A stretch of 64,000 nucleotides of DNA from Bacteroidia bacterium (GTDB lineage Bacteria; Bacteroidota; Bacteroidia; UKL13-3). How positions within the stretch are numbered: the first letter of the stretch is position 1; the number at the start of each line of letters is the position of its first letter. The notes under the pieces are model-generated. The model did not search any database and was not told the origin of the DNA. It was given only the letters and a program-made list of their open reading frames with translations. Where the stretch lies: positions 119,063-183,062 of the forward strand of contig JALONP010000003.1 of NCBI GenBank assembly GCA_025454875.1, in the 5' to 3' direction. A program made the position numbers and the translations under genes. Below, in pieces: positions 1 through 9,342 of this stretch.

Positions 1-567
1 AATACAACCTGTTTTGTTAATGGTACCGGTGAGTTTACGTAAAGCCTGGCTCATAAGACGGGCTTGCAATCCCATTTTACTATCACCCATATCGCCCTCA
101 ATTTCTGCTTTCGGAACCAAGGCAGCCACGGAGTCGATAACGATGATATCAATTGCACCTGATCGGATAAGTGCATCCGCAATCTCGAGAGCTTGCTCTC
201 CGTCATCGGGTTGAGAAATCAGCAAATTGTCGACATCAATTCCCAACTTTTGCGCATATGTTTTATCAAAAGCGTGCTCTGCATCAATAAATGCAGCCAT
301 ACCGCCTTTTTTTTGTACTTGAGCAATTGCATGTTGGGCTAACGTTGTTTTTCCTGATGATTCTGGACCATAAATTTCGATAATACGCCCTGTAGGAAAT
401 CCACCAATTCCCAAGGCAATATCCAAACCCAATGATCCGGTAGAAACTGCTTCTACGCCTTCAACTGTTCCTCCATCCAACTTCATAATGGTACCTTTAC
501 CATATGTTTTCTCCAGCTTGTCGATGGTTAATTGAAGGGCTTTTAATTTTTCTTTGTTGTCGCTCAT
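1..567 (-). CDS. recA: Recombinase RecA (5' part of gene, N-terminal 189 residues)
   Basis: This is the ATP-dependent strand-exchange protein of homologous recombination, which also triggers the SOS response. The reading frame is open from the start codon at 565-567 to the window edge, so the C-terminal part lies outside. The N-terminal helix ([13 protein letters not shown]) is visible. The Walker A motif GPESSGKTT, the [10 protein letters not shown] segment, the Walker B region [10 protein letters not shown] and the L1 loop region [17 protein letters not shown] follow in the normal order. Identity is very secure. The upstream 270 bp is AT-rich, and I see no clear LexA-type palindrome there. 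Confidence 0.98.
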   Translation of the reverse strand, partial: MSDNKEKLKALQLTIDKLEKTYGKGTIMKLDGGTVEGVEAVSTGSLGLDIALGIGGFPTGRIIEIYGPESSGKTTLAQHAIAQVQKKGGMAAFIDAEHAFDKTYAQKLGIDVDNLLISQPDDGEQALEIADALIRSGAIDIIVIDSVAALVPKAEIEGDMGDSKMGLQARLMSQALRKLTGTINKTGCI

Positions 568-840
568 ATCTGTATTTTAAAGTGTTTCGAATTTCATACA
601 AATCATTCACAAAAAAAGTGGTGTGCAAAAGTTGTCGAGCTTTTTTCGAAGCGATTTGGTCATTCAAAATTGAACTTGTTGTTCGCAACCTATCTGCGGG
701 CAAAATTTTTTTTAAGTGTTGCTGTAACTCCTTTTGAATGGATGACACTTTTTTTACTTGGATTAATGTTAATTTAAAGTTAAATTTGAATCACTTAATT
801 ATTACTAATTATATAACTAACTGATAAACAATAACTATAA

Positions 841-2004
841 TTGACCAATAAAAACTACATATTTATATTTAGCCTTTTGATCCTCATCGGAAATCACTTT
901 GTGTCTGCCAAACAAGTGAAGGTCGATTTTTATGGGCATCCCGTTGTATTTACCATTCATGGAGAATGGTATACACAAAGCACGGTTTGCCAGCAAAAAG
1001 AACAATTAGAGTCGCAGTTAAACGCATGGTTAGGTTCCAATCAAATTGACTCAATTAGCACCCAACTTACATACTGGAGCAATGTATATGAGTTAGACGA
1101 TTTAGGTTATTTATTGTTATTAAATAAACTAACTGACCAACTTTTAAAATACAATGCCGACAATTGCAAAACCTTATTTAAGTACGCAGTATTAGACCAG
1201 AAAGGGTTGGATGTATTTTTAGGGTATACACAAACCCGCATTACCTTGTATGGCCGAACCAATATTATGATTGACAATTGCCTTTATATAGAAAGGGGCA
1301 ATAAAAAATATTTCGATTTATCATTTAATCAGCAAAAAGAACCAGAAGCGGAAGCCCTTTTTGTGATGCACCATTCTCGCAATGTCGTTCCACTTGTTGT
1401 AAATACAATTACGCCACCTAAACTGAATGCATTGGTTAGCAAACGCACAATCCCATACGAATTTGATGGAATGGTTTATTTTTTACCTGTTTCGGTGAAC
1501 CAATCATTGGTAGCTTATTACCATGACCTACCTACGATAAATATAGGAACCATGTATTTAAATTATGGTCTTTCTGCCAATGCGCAACAAACACTGGTTT
1601 CTGAAATAAAAAAAGCAACACAAGCTTATCAAACAACTGCAGCCCTTTCGTTTATTCTTGGATTTGTACAACAATCCTTTGAATATAAAAAAGACGAAGA
1701 AACCTATGGCCAAGAAAAATTCTCATTCCCAGAAGAAACGCTGGTAAACAGGTATGCCGACTGCGAAGACAAGGCCATTTTATTTGCGGTTCTTGTTCAA
1801 CAAGTGCTCGGACTTAAAACAGTTGCATTGTACTACAAGGATGCAGAACATATTAACGTGGCAGTAGAAACTTGGAAGCAAAAACAAGAAGGTCAGTTTA
1901 CCTTTAACAACCACAAATACATTGTGTGTGAGCCATCAGCTAAAGGGTATGCATTGGGAGATAATGGACAAAATGTATCAGTTGCTCAACTGATTGATTG
2001 GTAA
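841..2004 (+). CDS. Secreted transglutaminase-like protein
   Basis: This is a 387-residue exported protein. An N-terminal signal peptide (hydrophobic FIFSLLILIGNHFVSA) is followed by a long domain I do not recognise. A transglutaminase/papain-like core lies near the C-terminus: Cys308 in RYADCEDKA and His337 in AEHINVAV match the Cys and His of the usual catalytic triad, and an acidic residue is available in CEPSAKGYALGD. The only start that keeps the signal peptide is TTG at 841, because the next in-frame ATG is more than 400 bp downstream. The gene is monocistronic and convergent with the ABC ATPase, 27 bp away. Substrate unknown. It could be a protease, a transglutaminase, or a structural relative. 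Confidence 0.75.
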   Translation: MTNKNYIFIFSLLILIGNHFVSAKQVKVDFYGHPVVFTIHGEWYTQSTVCQQKEQLESQLNAWLGSNQIDSISTQLTYWSNVYELDDLGYLLLLNKLTDQLLKYNADNCKTLFKYAVLDQKGLDVFLGYTQTRITLYGRTNIMIDNCLYIERGNKKYFDLSFNQQKEPEAEALFVMHHSRNVVPLVVNTITPPKLNALVSKRTIPYEFDGMVYFLPVSVNQSLVAYYHDLPTINIGTMYLNYGLSANAQQTLVSEIKKATQAYQTTAALSFILGFVQQSFEYKKDEETYGQEKFSFPEETLVNRYADCEDKAILFAVLVQQVLGLKTVALYYKDAEHINVAVETWKQKQEGQFTFNNHKYIVCEPSAKGYALGDNGQNVSVAQLIDW

Positions 2005-2031
2005 TGACCATTCTTTAAAAACCAATAAAGC

Positions 2032-2748
2032 TTATGTGTTAAGCGTATCCTGCTCAATTACTCCATCACGCAACCGAATGATTCTCTTTGCTCTTCGTGC
2101 GATGTCTTCTTCATGGGTAACCACAATAACGGTATTGCCTTTAGCATGGATATCTTCCATTAACTGCATGATTTCATATGACGTTTTGGTATCGAGGTTT
2201 CCAGTTGGTTCGTCAGCTAAAATAATAGATGGATTATTAACCAAGGCCCTGGCAATGGCAACACGTTGGCGTTGACCTCCAGACAATTCATTTGGCTTAT
2301 GGTCCATACGATCAGCTAAACCAACATTGGTTAAAGATTGCGTAGCCTTTTCTGTTCGTTCCTTTTTAGAGTATCCAGCATATACCAATGGCAAAGCAAC
2401 ATTATCAAGGGAAGTATTGCGTGCTAATAGATTAAATGTTTGGAAAACAAAACCAATTTCTTTGTTTCGAATTTCGGCCAATTGATTATCACTAAGATTG
2501 CTCACCAATTGTCCATTGAGAACATAAGCACCACTTGTAGGTGTATCTAAGCACCCCAAAATGTTCATTAATGTTGATTTTCCAGAACCTGAAGGCCCCA
2601 TAAACGCTACATATTCGCCACGCTTTATCTCAAGGTCTACTCCGCGCAATGCATACACATCAGTATCCCCAATTTTAAAATGCCGGGTGATGCCTTTTAA
2701 TTCAATTACGTTTGGTGCCTTCTCTCCTATCGTTGAAATATTCGACAT
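2032..2748 (-). CDS. ABC transporter ATP-binding protein, MacB/LolD type
   Basis: This is the cytoplasmic ATPase subunit of an ABC system of the MacB/LolD/FtsE class (lipoprotein release, macrolide or peptide export). At 238 residues it is a stand-alone nucleotide-binding domain. It carries Walker [13 protein letters not shown], a Q-loop in [14 protein letters not shown], signature [14 protein letters not shown], Walker [13 protein letters not shown] and the H-loop VVTHEE. The partner permease is not next to it: the gene is the last of a minus-strand cluster behind pyrE, plsC and gatC. It therefore presumably works with a permease encoded elsewhere. Substrate cannot be deduced from the ATPase alone. 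Confidence 0.92.
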   Translation of the reverse strand: MSNISTIGEKAPNVIELKGITRHFKIGDTDVYALRGVDLEIKRGEYVAFMGPSGSGKSTLMNILGCLDTPTSGAYVLNGQLVSNLSDNQLAEIRNKEIGFVFQTFNLLARNTSLDNVALPLVYAGYSKKERTEKATQSLTNVGLADRMDHKPNELSGGQRQRVAIARALVNNPSIILADEPTGNLDTKTSYEIMQLMEDIHAKGNTVIVVTHEEDIARRAKRIIRLRDGVIEQDTLNT

Positions 2749-2762
2749 GTTGAATCGGCTAA

Positions 2763-3053
2763 CTATTTATCAATGAATTTTGGAACCCTGAAATAATCAG
2801 AATCTTTTGCCGGAGCATTTTCGAGAGCTTCTTCGTGTGAAATGACTTGTTCTACTTCATCTGGACGAAGCACATTGACTGCATCACTCATAAAAATAAG
2901 CGGCTCAACACCATCGGTATCCACTTTGTTTAGTTGCTCGAAAAATGCTGTTATTTGAGCCAAATCTTTTTTGAGTTGTTCTTTTTCTATTTCGTCAAAT
3001 TCGAGCTTTGCCAAATCGGCAAGCTTATCAATTAACTCATTCGAAATATCCAT
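2763..3053 (-). CDS. gatC: Asp-tRNA(Asn)/Glu-tRNA(Gln) amidotransferase subunit C
   Basis: This is the small subunit of the GatCAB amidotransferase, which makes Gln-tRNA(Gln) and/or Asn-tRNA(Asn) from mischarged tRNA. The 96 residues match the usual family length. They show the typical start ([17 protein letters not shown]), the linker TDGVEPL and the C-terminal LRPDEV...ENAP...[10 protein letters not shown] signature. Its start lies inside the 3' end of plsC (17-bp overlap), so translation is probably coupled. gatA and gatB are not in the window, which is common because gatC often travels alone. Confidence 0.96.
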   Translation of the reverse strand: MDISNELIDKLADLAKLEFDEIEKEQLKKDLAQITAFFEQLNKVDTDGVEPLIFMSDAVNVLRPDEVEQVISHEEALENAPAKDSDYFRVPKFIDK

Positions 3054-3786
3054 ATGATGCTAATTTTTGCTCAATAATACGATAAACTTCTTGCTTTAAG
3101 GTATCCACATCGTCAATTGTTAAACCAACGGTTTGTATTGGCTGATGAACGTACTGAATAATACGTGAAGGGCGGAACCTAATCTTACCTTGATCGGGTA
3201 ATGCAATCCAATTGCCAATAATTGTAACAGGTAGAATGGGTGTTTGGGTTTCAATGGCCAAACGAAAAGCCCCTTCTTTGAACCTGGCCAATTTTGGCGC
3301 ACCCACAGGAATCGTACCCTCTGGAAAAATTACAATGCTTCTGCGTTCTTCCATCAATTGTTGTTTGGCTTGGTGAAATGCCCAAGCTGAGTGGCGAATA
3401 TTTTTGCGATCAACAGCGATATCGATGGTGCGAAAAAAGATTCCAAAAAGAGGAATACGAGACAACTCTATTTTTGCCATAAAGTTCACAAACATGGGTA
3501 ACTTCACGGTTAATGTTGGAATATCCAAGTAAGATGTATGGTTTGCCGTGACTACATATGCTTGGTTCCAATCAATTGGCACTTCTTCTATTTGTTTCAC
3601 TCTTAACCCACCTAATACAAACAACCATTTACCCCAAATTTTACGTGTAATGTGACCTAAATGATACCACTCTTTTCGGCTTAAAAACACTAAAAAAAAT
3701 GGATATGTTAACACAAAACCAATAAATGTAACAAGGGCGAAATAAAGTGCTAAAACAACCTTGAATGCTTCCTTCAATTTACTCAT
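3037..3786 (-). CDS. plsC: 1-acyl-sn-glycerol-3-phosphate acyltransferase (PlsC family)
   Basis: This is a membrane-bound enzyme that acylates lysophosphatidic acid to phosphatidic acid in phospholipid synthesis. The 249 residues begin with a hydrophobic segment (VVLALYFALVTFIGFVLTYPFFLVFL), followed by the acyltransferase box NHTSYLD (HX4D), the glycerol-phosphate binding segment around IAVDRKN, and FPEGTIPVG (block III). It overlaps pyrE upstream by 8 bp and gatC downstream by 17 bp, which indicates one transcript. A second, longer acyltransferase of this superfamily is at 51054-52010. Confidence 0.9.
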   Translation of the reverse strand: MSKLKEAFKVVLALYFALVTFIGFVLTYPFFLVFLSRKEWYHLGHITRKIWGKWLFVLGGLRVKQIEEVPIDWNQAYVVTANHTSYLDIPTLTVKLPMFVNFMAKIELSRIPLFGIFFRTIDIAVDRKNIRHSAWAFHQAKQQLMEERRSIVIFPEGTIPVGAPKLARFKEGAFRLAIETQTPILPVTIIGNWIALPDQGKIRFRPSRIIQYVHQPIQTVGLTIDDVDTLKQEVYRIIEQKLASYGYFE

Positions 3787-4453
3787 TATTCGAGTTGCTA
3801 ATTATAGTTGACTGCTGCATCCATGTTTGCGGAGATTGCCGCCATTCGTTCAGGACAGCGACTTGCTCAGGTTGCACAATTTTTTGCTTTAATGCTACCT
3901 CAATCAAGGTATTGTAGTTGCTTAAGGCAAAATAAGGGCAATTTTCATTTGCAAATGCATTTGCTGCCACATCAAACCCATAGGTAAATATAGCAACTAT
4001 ACCCAAGACCTCGCAACCATACTCCTTTAAATTTTGAACGGCTTGCAGACTGCTTTTTCCTGTAGAAACAAGATCCTCAACCACCACTACCTTTTGGCCG
4101 GGTTTAATATCTCCTTCCACTTGTTTTCCCATACCATGTTTTTTGGCTTCGGAACGGATATAACCAAATGGTAGTTTCAACTCATCAGCAGCTAAAACCC
4201 CAGGAGCAATACCTGCAGTAGCAACACCAATAATGGCTTCGGCATTTGCAAAATGGTTACGTACCAAGTTGCCTAGTTCTTGCTTAATAAATGTACGTGC
4301 CTCTGGGAACGAGAGAGATAACCTGTTATCGCTGTATATTGGAGATTTCCAACCAGAGGTCCATGTGAATGGTTGGTTGGGGCTTAAACGAATTGCATTT
4401 ATTTGCAATAAATATTCTGCTATCTTAGCGGCAGTTTCATTGGATTGTTGCAT
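3779..4453 (-). CDS. pyrE: Orotate phosphoribosyltransferase
   Basis: This enzyme converts orotate and PRPP to OMP, the fifth step of pyrimidine synthesis. I use the ATG at 4451-4453 (MQQSNETAAKIAEYLL), which matches the usual N-terminus of the family. Longer in-frame starts would run into the divergent NUDIX gene. Motifs include FTWTSGWKSPIYSDNR, the substrate loop region YIRSEAKKHGMGKQVEG and the PRPP-binding loop VVVVEDLVSTGKSS. It heads a minus-strand cluster with plsC, gatC and the ABC ATPase. Only 7 bp separate its start codon from that of the NUDIX gene, so its promoter must sit inside the neighbour's coding sequence. Confidence 0.97.
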   Translation of the reverse strand: MQQSNETAAKIAEYLLQINAIRLSPNQPFTWTSGWKSPIYSDNRLSLSFPEARTFIKQELGNLVRNHFANAEAIIGVATAGIAPGVLAADELKLPFGYIRSEAKKHGMGKQVEGDIKPGQKVVVVEDLVSTGKSSLQAVQNLKEYGCEVLGIVAIFTYGFDVAANAFANENCPYFALSNYNTLIEVALKQKIVQPEQVAVLNEWRQSPQTWMQQSTIISNSNNE

Positions 4454-4460
4454 CACGCAA

Positions 4461-5072
4461 ATGTATAAAATTTTCATCAACGAGAAGCCATTCATAATTG
4501 CCACTCAAAATGAGTCGATATCAATTGATGCGCAGTTTATAAGGGTAATGCACGATCCATCGAAAGTGGCTTCATATATTAAACAGTGTGAACTGCTGAA
4601 TTCGAAAGGCATTGTAATGGTTACAGATGATTTAGAGTTTGCATTCACTGATTTTTATACGCATTTTGTAGCTATTGAAGCTGCAGGCGGCATTGTATTT
4701 AACCCATTGAACGAAGTTTTACTTATCAAACGCTTAGGTAAATGGGACTTGCCTAAAGGCAAAATAGACAGAGGTGAAACACCAGAAGAAGCTGCAATAC
4801 GTGAGGTAGAAGAAGAATGCGGAATAACCGGATTAACCATTACAAATCCGCTCTCTAAAACGTATCATTGCTACAAGCAACACAATCACCGCTTTTTAAA
4901 AATAACCCATTGGTATCGGATGCAAACCAATAGCCAAAAAGCGTTAAAGCCGCAACAAGAAGAACATATAACAGAGGCAGTTTGGCAACCTTGGTCTCAA
5001 TTAAATTTAGAAGACCTTGATGCATATCTTTCGATAAAAGAATTGATTGCCGAAACCAGAACGGTTTTGTAG
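4461..5072 (+). CDS. NUDIX hydrolase
   Basis: This is a 203-residue NUDIX hydrolase. These enzymes cleave nucleoside diphosphates linked to another moiety; the substrate here is unknown. The first 70 residues (MYKIFINEKPFII...) form an N-terminal extension that I know from Bacteroidota members of the family, followed by the NUDIX fold. The NUDIX box at residues 100-122 is complete: Gly100, Glu106, then REVEEECGI with the metal-binding glutamates. The ATG at 4461 is preferred because it begins the conserved extension. The gene is divergent from pyrE and convergent with the TlpA gene, 4 bp away. Confidence 0.9.
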   Translation: MYKIFINEKPFIIATQNESISIDAQFIRVMHDPSKVASYIKQCELLNSKGIVMVTDDLEFAFTDFYTHFVAIEAAGGIVFNPLNEVLLIKRLGKWDLPKGKIDRGETPEEAAIREVEEECGITGLTITNPLSKTYHCYKQHNHRFLKITHWYRMQTNSQKALKPQQEEHITEAVWQPWSQLNLEDLDAYLSIKELIAETRTVL

Positions 5073-5076
5073 CCTA

Positions 5077-5574
5077 TTATTTCTTAGCCACTAACGCCTT
5101 TATTTTTTCTTCCAGTACAAACTCATCACCTTCGAGGTAGCCTGTATGGGTGTATACAATGTTTCCATTTTGGTCTAACAAAACCGTGTACGGAATTGAA
5201 GGTGCATTAAGCAATCTTTTCAGGTCTTCATTTACATCCAACAAACAATCAAATGTCCAGCCTTGGCCATCTACGTATGGTTTCACTTTTAATACATTGC
5301 GCGAGTTATCAGTAGCAATAGCCACCAACTCCAATTGGTATTTTTCCTTCCAATCATCCAATAAATCATTGATATTGGTGAGCTCCTTTTTGCAAGGTGT
5401 ACACCAAGTAGCCCAGAAAGAAATAATTGTTATTTTTCCTGTCTTTGAATAATCGGCTACATTTTTGTTTTTTCCTGAGAGGTCTTTCAGAATAACCTCG
5501 GGCATGGTTTGGTTATTTTGAGCATATGCGAACGAACCAGCTAAACAAGCTAGCATCAATAACAAGTTTTTCAT
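5077..5574 (-). CDS. TlpA-like thioredoxin-fold protein, exported
   Basis: This is a periplasmic thiol-disulfide oxidoreductase of the TlpA/ResA type, 165 residues. The signal peptide is MKNLLLMLACLAGSFAYA, with cleavage likely before QNN. The thioredoxin fold follows, with active site WATWCTPCKKE and the cis-proline segment APSIPYTVLLD. Such proteins reduce disulfides in cytochrome c maturation or other envelope proteins; the partner is not evident here. A TATATTTG box lies 18 bp upstream of the start codon. Two further exported thioredoxin-fold proteins are at 11476-12593. Confidence 0.9.
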   Translation of the reverse strand: MKNLLLMLACLAGSFAYAQNNQTMPEVILKDLSGKNKNVADYSKTGKITIISFWATWCTPCKKELTNINDLLDDWKEKYQLELVAIATDNSRNVLKVKPYVDGQGWTFDCLLDVNEDLKRLLNAPSIPYTVLLDQNGNIVYTHTGYLEGDEFVLEEKIKALVAKK

Positions 5575-5592
5575 TTAAGCATTACGTTTGTT

Positions 5593-5600
5593 CAAATATA
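5593..5600 (-). promoter_or_regulatory. Candidate -7 promoter box of the TlpA-like gene
   Basis: On the minus strand the sequence reads TATATTTG, a perfect match to the Bacteroidota -7 consensus TAnnTTTG. It lies 18 nt upstream of the TlpA start codon. A TTG about 22 nt further upstream could be the -33 element. Inferred from consensus only. Confidence 0.5.
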
Positions 5601-5676
5601 AACACTTTGTCTATAAAACATACAACCCGTGCATAATTGCAAACATTTCCACAAAACATACTCAAGCAAAAGCGGC

Positions 5677-5684
5677 TATATTTG
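5677..5684 (+). promoter_or_regulatory. Candidate -7 promoter box of the double ligase gene
   Basis: TATATTTG matches the Bacteroidota -7 consensus TAnnTTTG and ends 35 nt before the ATG at 5720. I see no good TTTG at the -33 distance, so the call is tentative. It would drive the ddl-like fusion gene and corA. Confidence 0.4.
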
Positions 5685-5719
5685 TGCATCTCGAATCCAT
5701 TTACCAATAATACAAATCC

Positions 5720-8404
5720 ATGATTAAAGTAGGCATTTTCTTTGGGGGCAATTCACGCGAACGTGAGGTAAGTTTTGCTGGAGGCCGAACCGTGTACGAT
5801 AACCTTGACAAAACCGTGTTTGAAGCGGTACCTATTTTTGTTGATAGCTTCAATAATTTTATCCTGCTCGATTGGGAATACATTTACAAAGGAAGCATCA
5901 GGGATTTTTACCCTCCAGTTCAATACCTAAAAAAAGCGAAATATCCGATTCAAGTGTATGCCGAAAGTATTGAAGATGCGTATGCGGATCGAGGCCGAAA
6001 AATGGCTGCAGCTATTGGTAAAATAATCGCTGCAGATGCGCTAAAAACCTACATGGATATTGCATTTTTGGCATTGCATGGAACAAATGGAGAAGATGGT
6101 ACAATTCAAGGAATATTGGAATGGCAGCAAATTCCCTATACCGGTTCGGGTATTTTGCCATCGGCAATTGGGATGCACAAGCAAATCCAGAAAAGTTTAT
6201 TGCAACAATCAGGCTTTAACAGTCCAAAATGGGCCTCAATCACTAAAAGCGAATGGTTAACACAACGCCACAATACCACCCTCGCACAAAAATTAACCAA
6301 AGCTGTGGGATTACCATTTGTAGTGAAGCCCGCAAATCAAGGCTCTTCAGTTGGCGTAAGTGTAATTACCAAAACAACACTAGCAGATTTACCCAAAGCC
6401 ATAGATAAAAGTTTTTTTATACAAGAAATAACCCAAGCCGAATGGAAAAATGTAAATGGGGCTGCGAAAATTGCATGGATACAAAAAATATGCGATGTTA
6501 AAGAAGGAATCGGATTGCCACTGATTTTAAATGAAAAAACGATTTACCATCCTGATGATTTGATCGCCACCTTAGACCGAATCTTAGCTAAACAAAAACA
6601 GGTTTTACTTGAAGGGCTAAATAGTGAAACAAGCTGTTTAATTGAATCATTTATTGATGGAAGGGAATTTTCGTGTATTGTTTTGCAAGATGAACATGGA
6701 AAACCAATTGCATTGCCGCCAACAGAAATTGTAAAAGGCAAAGAGGTATATGATTATCGTTCAAAATATTTGCCAGGATTATCGCGTAAAGTAACTCCTA
6801 TTGATTTACCAGAAAAAGATATTCAACGTATACGCAAAGAATGTGTTGCGTTGTTTTCATATTTCCATTTTAATGTATACGCTCGAATTGACGGTTTTAT
6901 CACTGCAAATGGAACCATTTATTTAAATGATCCCAATACCACATCGGGTATGATGCCTTCTTCTTTTTTCTTTCACCAAGCAGCAGAAATTGGTTTAAAC
7001 CCTTCGCAATTCTTAACGTATATCATCCGTGCATCATTATCAGCTCGCGTTAATACCTTACCTGTGCACCATTCTACTGCGAGTTTATTGGTTAGGCTTG
7101 ATGAAGAATTACTCAAAAACAAAAAGGCAAAAAAATCGAAAAAGAAAGTTGCTGTTATGATGGGAGGCTATTCAACAGAAAGGCATATATCTGTTGAAAG
7201 TGGAAGGAATATTTATGAAAAACTAGCCTCTTCAACCAAGTACGAACCCTTTCCTGTTTTTGTTACGGGTAATGATGAGGAACATGAATTGTATCTGATT
7301 CCAATCAATGTAATGTTGAAAGACAATGCAGATGATATTCGGGATAAAGCAAAACATTTTAAGCGTGCTGCTATTATTGATAAAATCATAAGCGAATGCC
7401 AATCAATTGTGCAACAATTTGGAAATGAAGCGAACTTATTTGCGCCACGTAAAATCACTTACAACGAGCTAGCTAAACGCGCAGACGCTGTATTTATAGC
7501 CCTACATGGGAGGCCAGGTGAAGATGGAACAGTACAAAAAGAATTAATTAAACGTGGCATTCCATTTAATGGATCGGGAGTTGAAAGCTCGCAGATAACC
7601 ATTAATAAATTTACCACCAACCAACTACTCAAAAAACATGGCTTTGAAGTTGCCGATCAATTTTGGATTGCGCAAGATGATTGGACAGCAAACCAACATA
7701 AACTCATTGAATCAATCGAAAAAGTTGGCTATCCATTAATTGCTAAGCCAGCTGATGATGGCTGCAGCAGCGCTGTTAAAAAAATACAAAACAGACAAGC
7801 GCTGATAGATTATGCAACAGGTGTATTTCGAAAATCAGCTCTTATTCCTCCGTCAATGGCCTCTAAGTTAGGCTTAAAACCCAAAGAAGAGTTTCCAAAA
7901 AAACAATATTTTTTGGTTGAAAAATTTGTAGACAAACAACAAGCCGTACATTTTTTAGAGGTAACAGGCGGCTTACTTACCCATTATAACGAAAAAGGGG
8001 ATTTGGTATATGAGTCATTTGAACCTTCAGAAACATTAGCAGAAGGTGATATCCTCTCACTTGAAGAAAAGTTTTTAGCGGGACAAGGACAAAACATCAC
8101 ACCAGCACGTTACCATCAATTACCCAAGATAAGATCAGCAATCAGTAAACAAGTGCAACGAACCCTGGTTGCTGGAGCAAAAGTATTAAAAGTAGAAGGA
8201 TACTGCAGGATTGATGCATTTGTTCGAATTAACAAACTAGACAAGCCAGAAGTTATTTTCATTGAAGTAAACTCATTACCTGGAATGACGCCTGCAACGG
8301 CTATTTTTCACCAATGCGCTTTAAATGGATACAAACCGTACGAGTTTATTGATGCCATATTAACTTTTGGCGAACAACGAACACGTAAGAGCGGAAAGAA
8401 ATAA
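5720..8404 (+). CDS. Tandem fusion of two D-alanine-D-alanine ligase-type ATP-grasp domains
   Basis: This 894-residue protein is about 2.5 times the usual Ddl length and contains two Ddl-like units. Unit 1 (1-460) starts VGIFFGGNSREREVSFAGG, has FLALHGTNGEDGTIQG, the Ddl omega-loop signature YDYRSKY near 344-350 and the metal-site segment DPNTTSGMMPSSF near 404. Unit 2 (from about 474) starts KKVAVMMGGYSTERHISVESG, has FIALHGRPGEDGTVQ and ends with the canonical metal site EVNSLPGMTP near 849. It lacks a recognisable YDYxxKY loop (VYESFEPSETLAEGD instead). Each unit thus keeps a different part of the classical active-site signature. The gene is 2 bp from corA. It could be the peptidoglycan D-Ala-D-Ala ligase or a specialised dipeptide ligase. 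Confidence 0.88.
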   Translation: MIKVGIFFGGNSREREVSFAGGRTVYDNLDKTVFEAVPIFVDSFNNFILLDWEYIYKGSIRDFYPPVQYLKKAKYPIQVYAESIEDAYADRGRKMAAAIGKIIAADALKTYMDIAFLALHGTNGEDGTIQGILEWQQIPYTGSGILPSAIGMHKQIQKSLLQQSGFNSPKWASITKSEWLTQRHNTTLAQKLTKAVGLPFVVKPANQGSSVGVSVITKTTLADLPKAIDKSFFIQEITQAEWKNVNGAAKIAWIQKICDVKEGIGLPLILNEKTIYHPDDLIATLDRILAKQKQVLLEGLNSETSCLIESFIDGREFSCIVLQDEHGKPIALPPTEIVKGKEVYDYRSKYLPGLSRKVTPIDLPEKDIQRIRKECVALFSYFHFNVYARIDGFITANGTIYLNDPNTTSGMMPSSFFFHQAAEIGLNPSQFLTYIIRASLSARVNTLPVHHSTASLLVRLDEELLKNKKAKKSKKKVAVMMGGYSTERHISVESGRNIYEKLASSTKYEPFPVFVTGNDEEHELYLIPINVMLKDNADDIRDKAKHFKRAAIIDKIISECQSIVQQFGNEANLFAPRKITYNELAKRADAVFIALHGRPGEDGTVQKELIKRGIPFNGSGVESSQITINKFTTNQLLKKHGFEVADQFWIAQDDWTANQHKLIESIEKVGYPLIAKPADDGCSSAVKKIQNRQALIDYATGVFRKSALIPPSMASKLGLKPKEEFPKKQYFLVEKFVDKQQAVHFLEVTGGLLTHYNEKGDLVYESFEPSETLAEGDILSLEEKFLAGQGQNITPARYHQLPKIRSAISKQVQRTLVAGAKVLKVEGYCRIDAFVRINKLDKPEVIFIEVNSLPGMTPATAIFHQCALNGYKPYEFIDAILTFGEQRTRKSGKK

Positions 8405-8406
8405 CC

Positions 8407-9342
8407 ATGATACAGTATTACAAATCTGTTGGCAACCAGCTTACCGAAATTCAGTCGGTTGAAAAAGATTGTTGGATTAACGTGGTATCACCTAGTGCTG
8501 CCGAACTAGATTTTTTGTCGCAAAAATTATTGGTGCCCATCGATTTTTTAAGTGATCCTTTAGATACGGATGAAAGCGCACGTATTGAGCAGCACAAAAA
8601 TTGCTTGCTGATTGTGGTTCGTATTCCTTTAGCAATGGGCTGGGATGAGGAACTTCCATTTATTACTTTACCAGTAGGTATCATATTAAAACGCGACTTG
8701 ATTGTAACTATTTGCAGCAAACCCAACGAAGTCCTTTCGTCAATGCTCACCAACCAAGTTCGTAATTTGTATACCCAAAAAAGAGAACGACTGGTGATGC
8801 AATTGTTTTTAAAATCATCTACGTTGTTTTTACGCTATCTCAAAATCATCAACAACAAGGCCGATGAGATACAGCGGACCTTACATAAAGCTACACGCAA
8901 TAAAGAATTGATTGAGTTGTTAAATTTTGAAAAGAGCTTGGTGTATTTTACAACATCCTTAAAATCGAATGAGTTAATGATGTCCCGGCTCCAAAGGGCT
9001 ACTTCGCAGGCACTTCAAAATGGGTTGGACGAAGACTTAATGGAGGATGTAACAACCGAAACAAAACAAGCCATTGAAATGGCGAATATTTACAGCAATA
9101 TTTTGAGCAATATGATGGGTGCGCATTCCTCGATTATATCAAATAACTTGAATATTACCATCCGGTTTTTAACTTCGGTTACCATCATATTATCGTTACC
9201 CATTTTGGTTGCCAGTTTGTATGGAATGAATGTTGAACTTCCATTTGAACGAAACCCCGATGCTTTTTGGATTGTGATGGGAATTGCTGTTGGACTTGCA
9301 TCATTGGGAGTAATTTACTTCCGTAAAAACAATTTATTCTAA
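8407..9342 (+). CDS. corA: CorA-family divalent metal transporter
   Basis: This is an inner-membrane Mg2+/Co2+ channel of the CorA (2-TM-GxN) family, 311 residues, normally a homopentamer. A cytoplasmic alpha/beta domain and long helices (residues about 1-245) precede two C-terminal transmembrane helices (FLTSVTIILSLPILVASL and AFWIVMGIAVGLASLGVIYF). The pore signature YGMNVELPF lies between them. The short basic C-terminus FRKNNLF is typical. The start is 2 bp after the ligase-fusion stop, so the two genes are surely cotranscribed. The 3' ends of corA and the convergent beta-CASP gene overlap by 4 bp. Confidence 0.93.
   Translation: MIQYYKSVGNQLTEIQSVEKDCWINVVSPSAAELDFLSQKLLVPIDFLSDPLDTDESARIEQHKNCLLIVVRIPLAMGWDEELPFITLPVGIILKRDLIVTICSKPNEVLSSMLTNQVRNLYTQKRERLVMQLFLKSSTLFLRYLKIINNKADEIQRTLHKATRNKELIELLNFEKSLVYFTTSLKSNELMMSRLQRATSQALQNGLDEDLMEDVTTETKQAIEMANIYSNILSNMMGAHSSIISNNLNITIRFLTSVTIILSLPILVASLYGMNVELPFERNPDAFWIVMGIAVGLASLGVIYFRKNNLF

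Noticed and set aside
497..748. Minus-strand 83-codon open frame overlapping the recA start
   Set aside because: Out of frame with recA, overlaps it by about 70 bp, and the protein has no recognisable motif.
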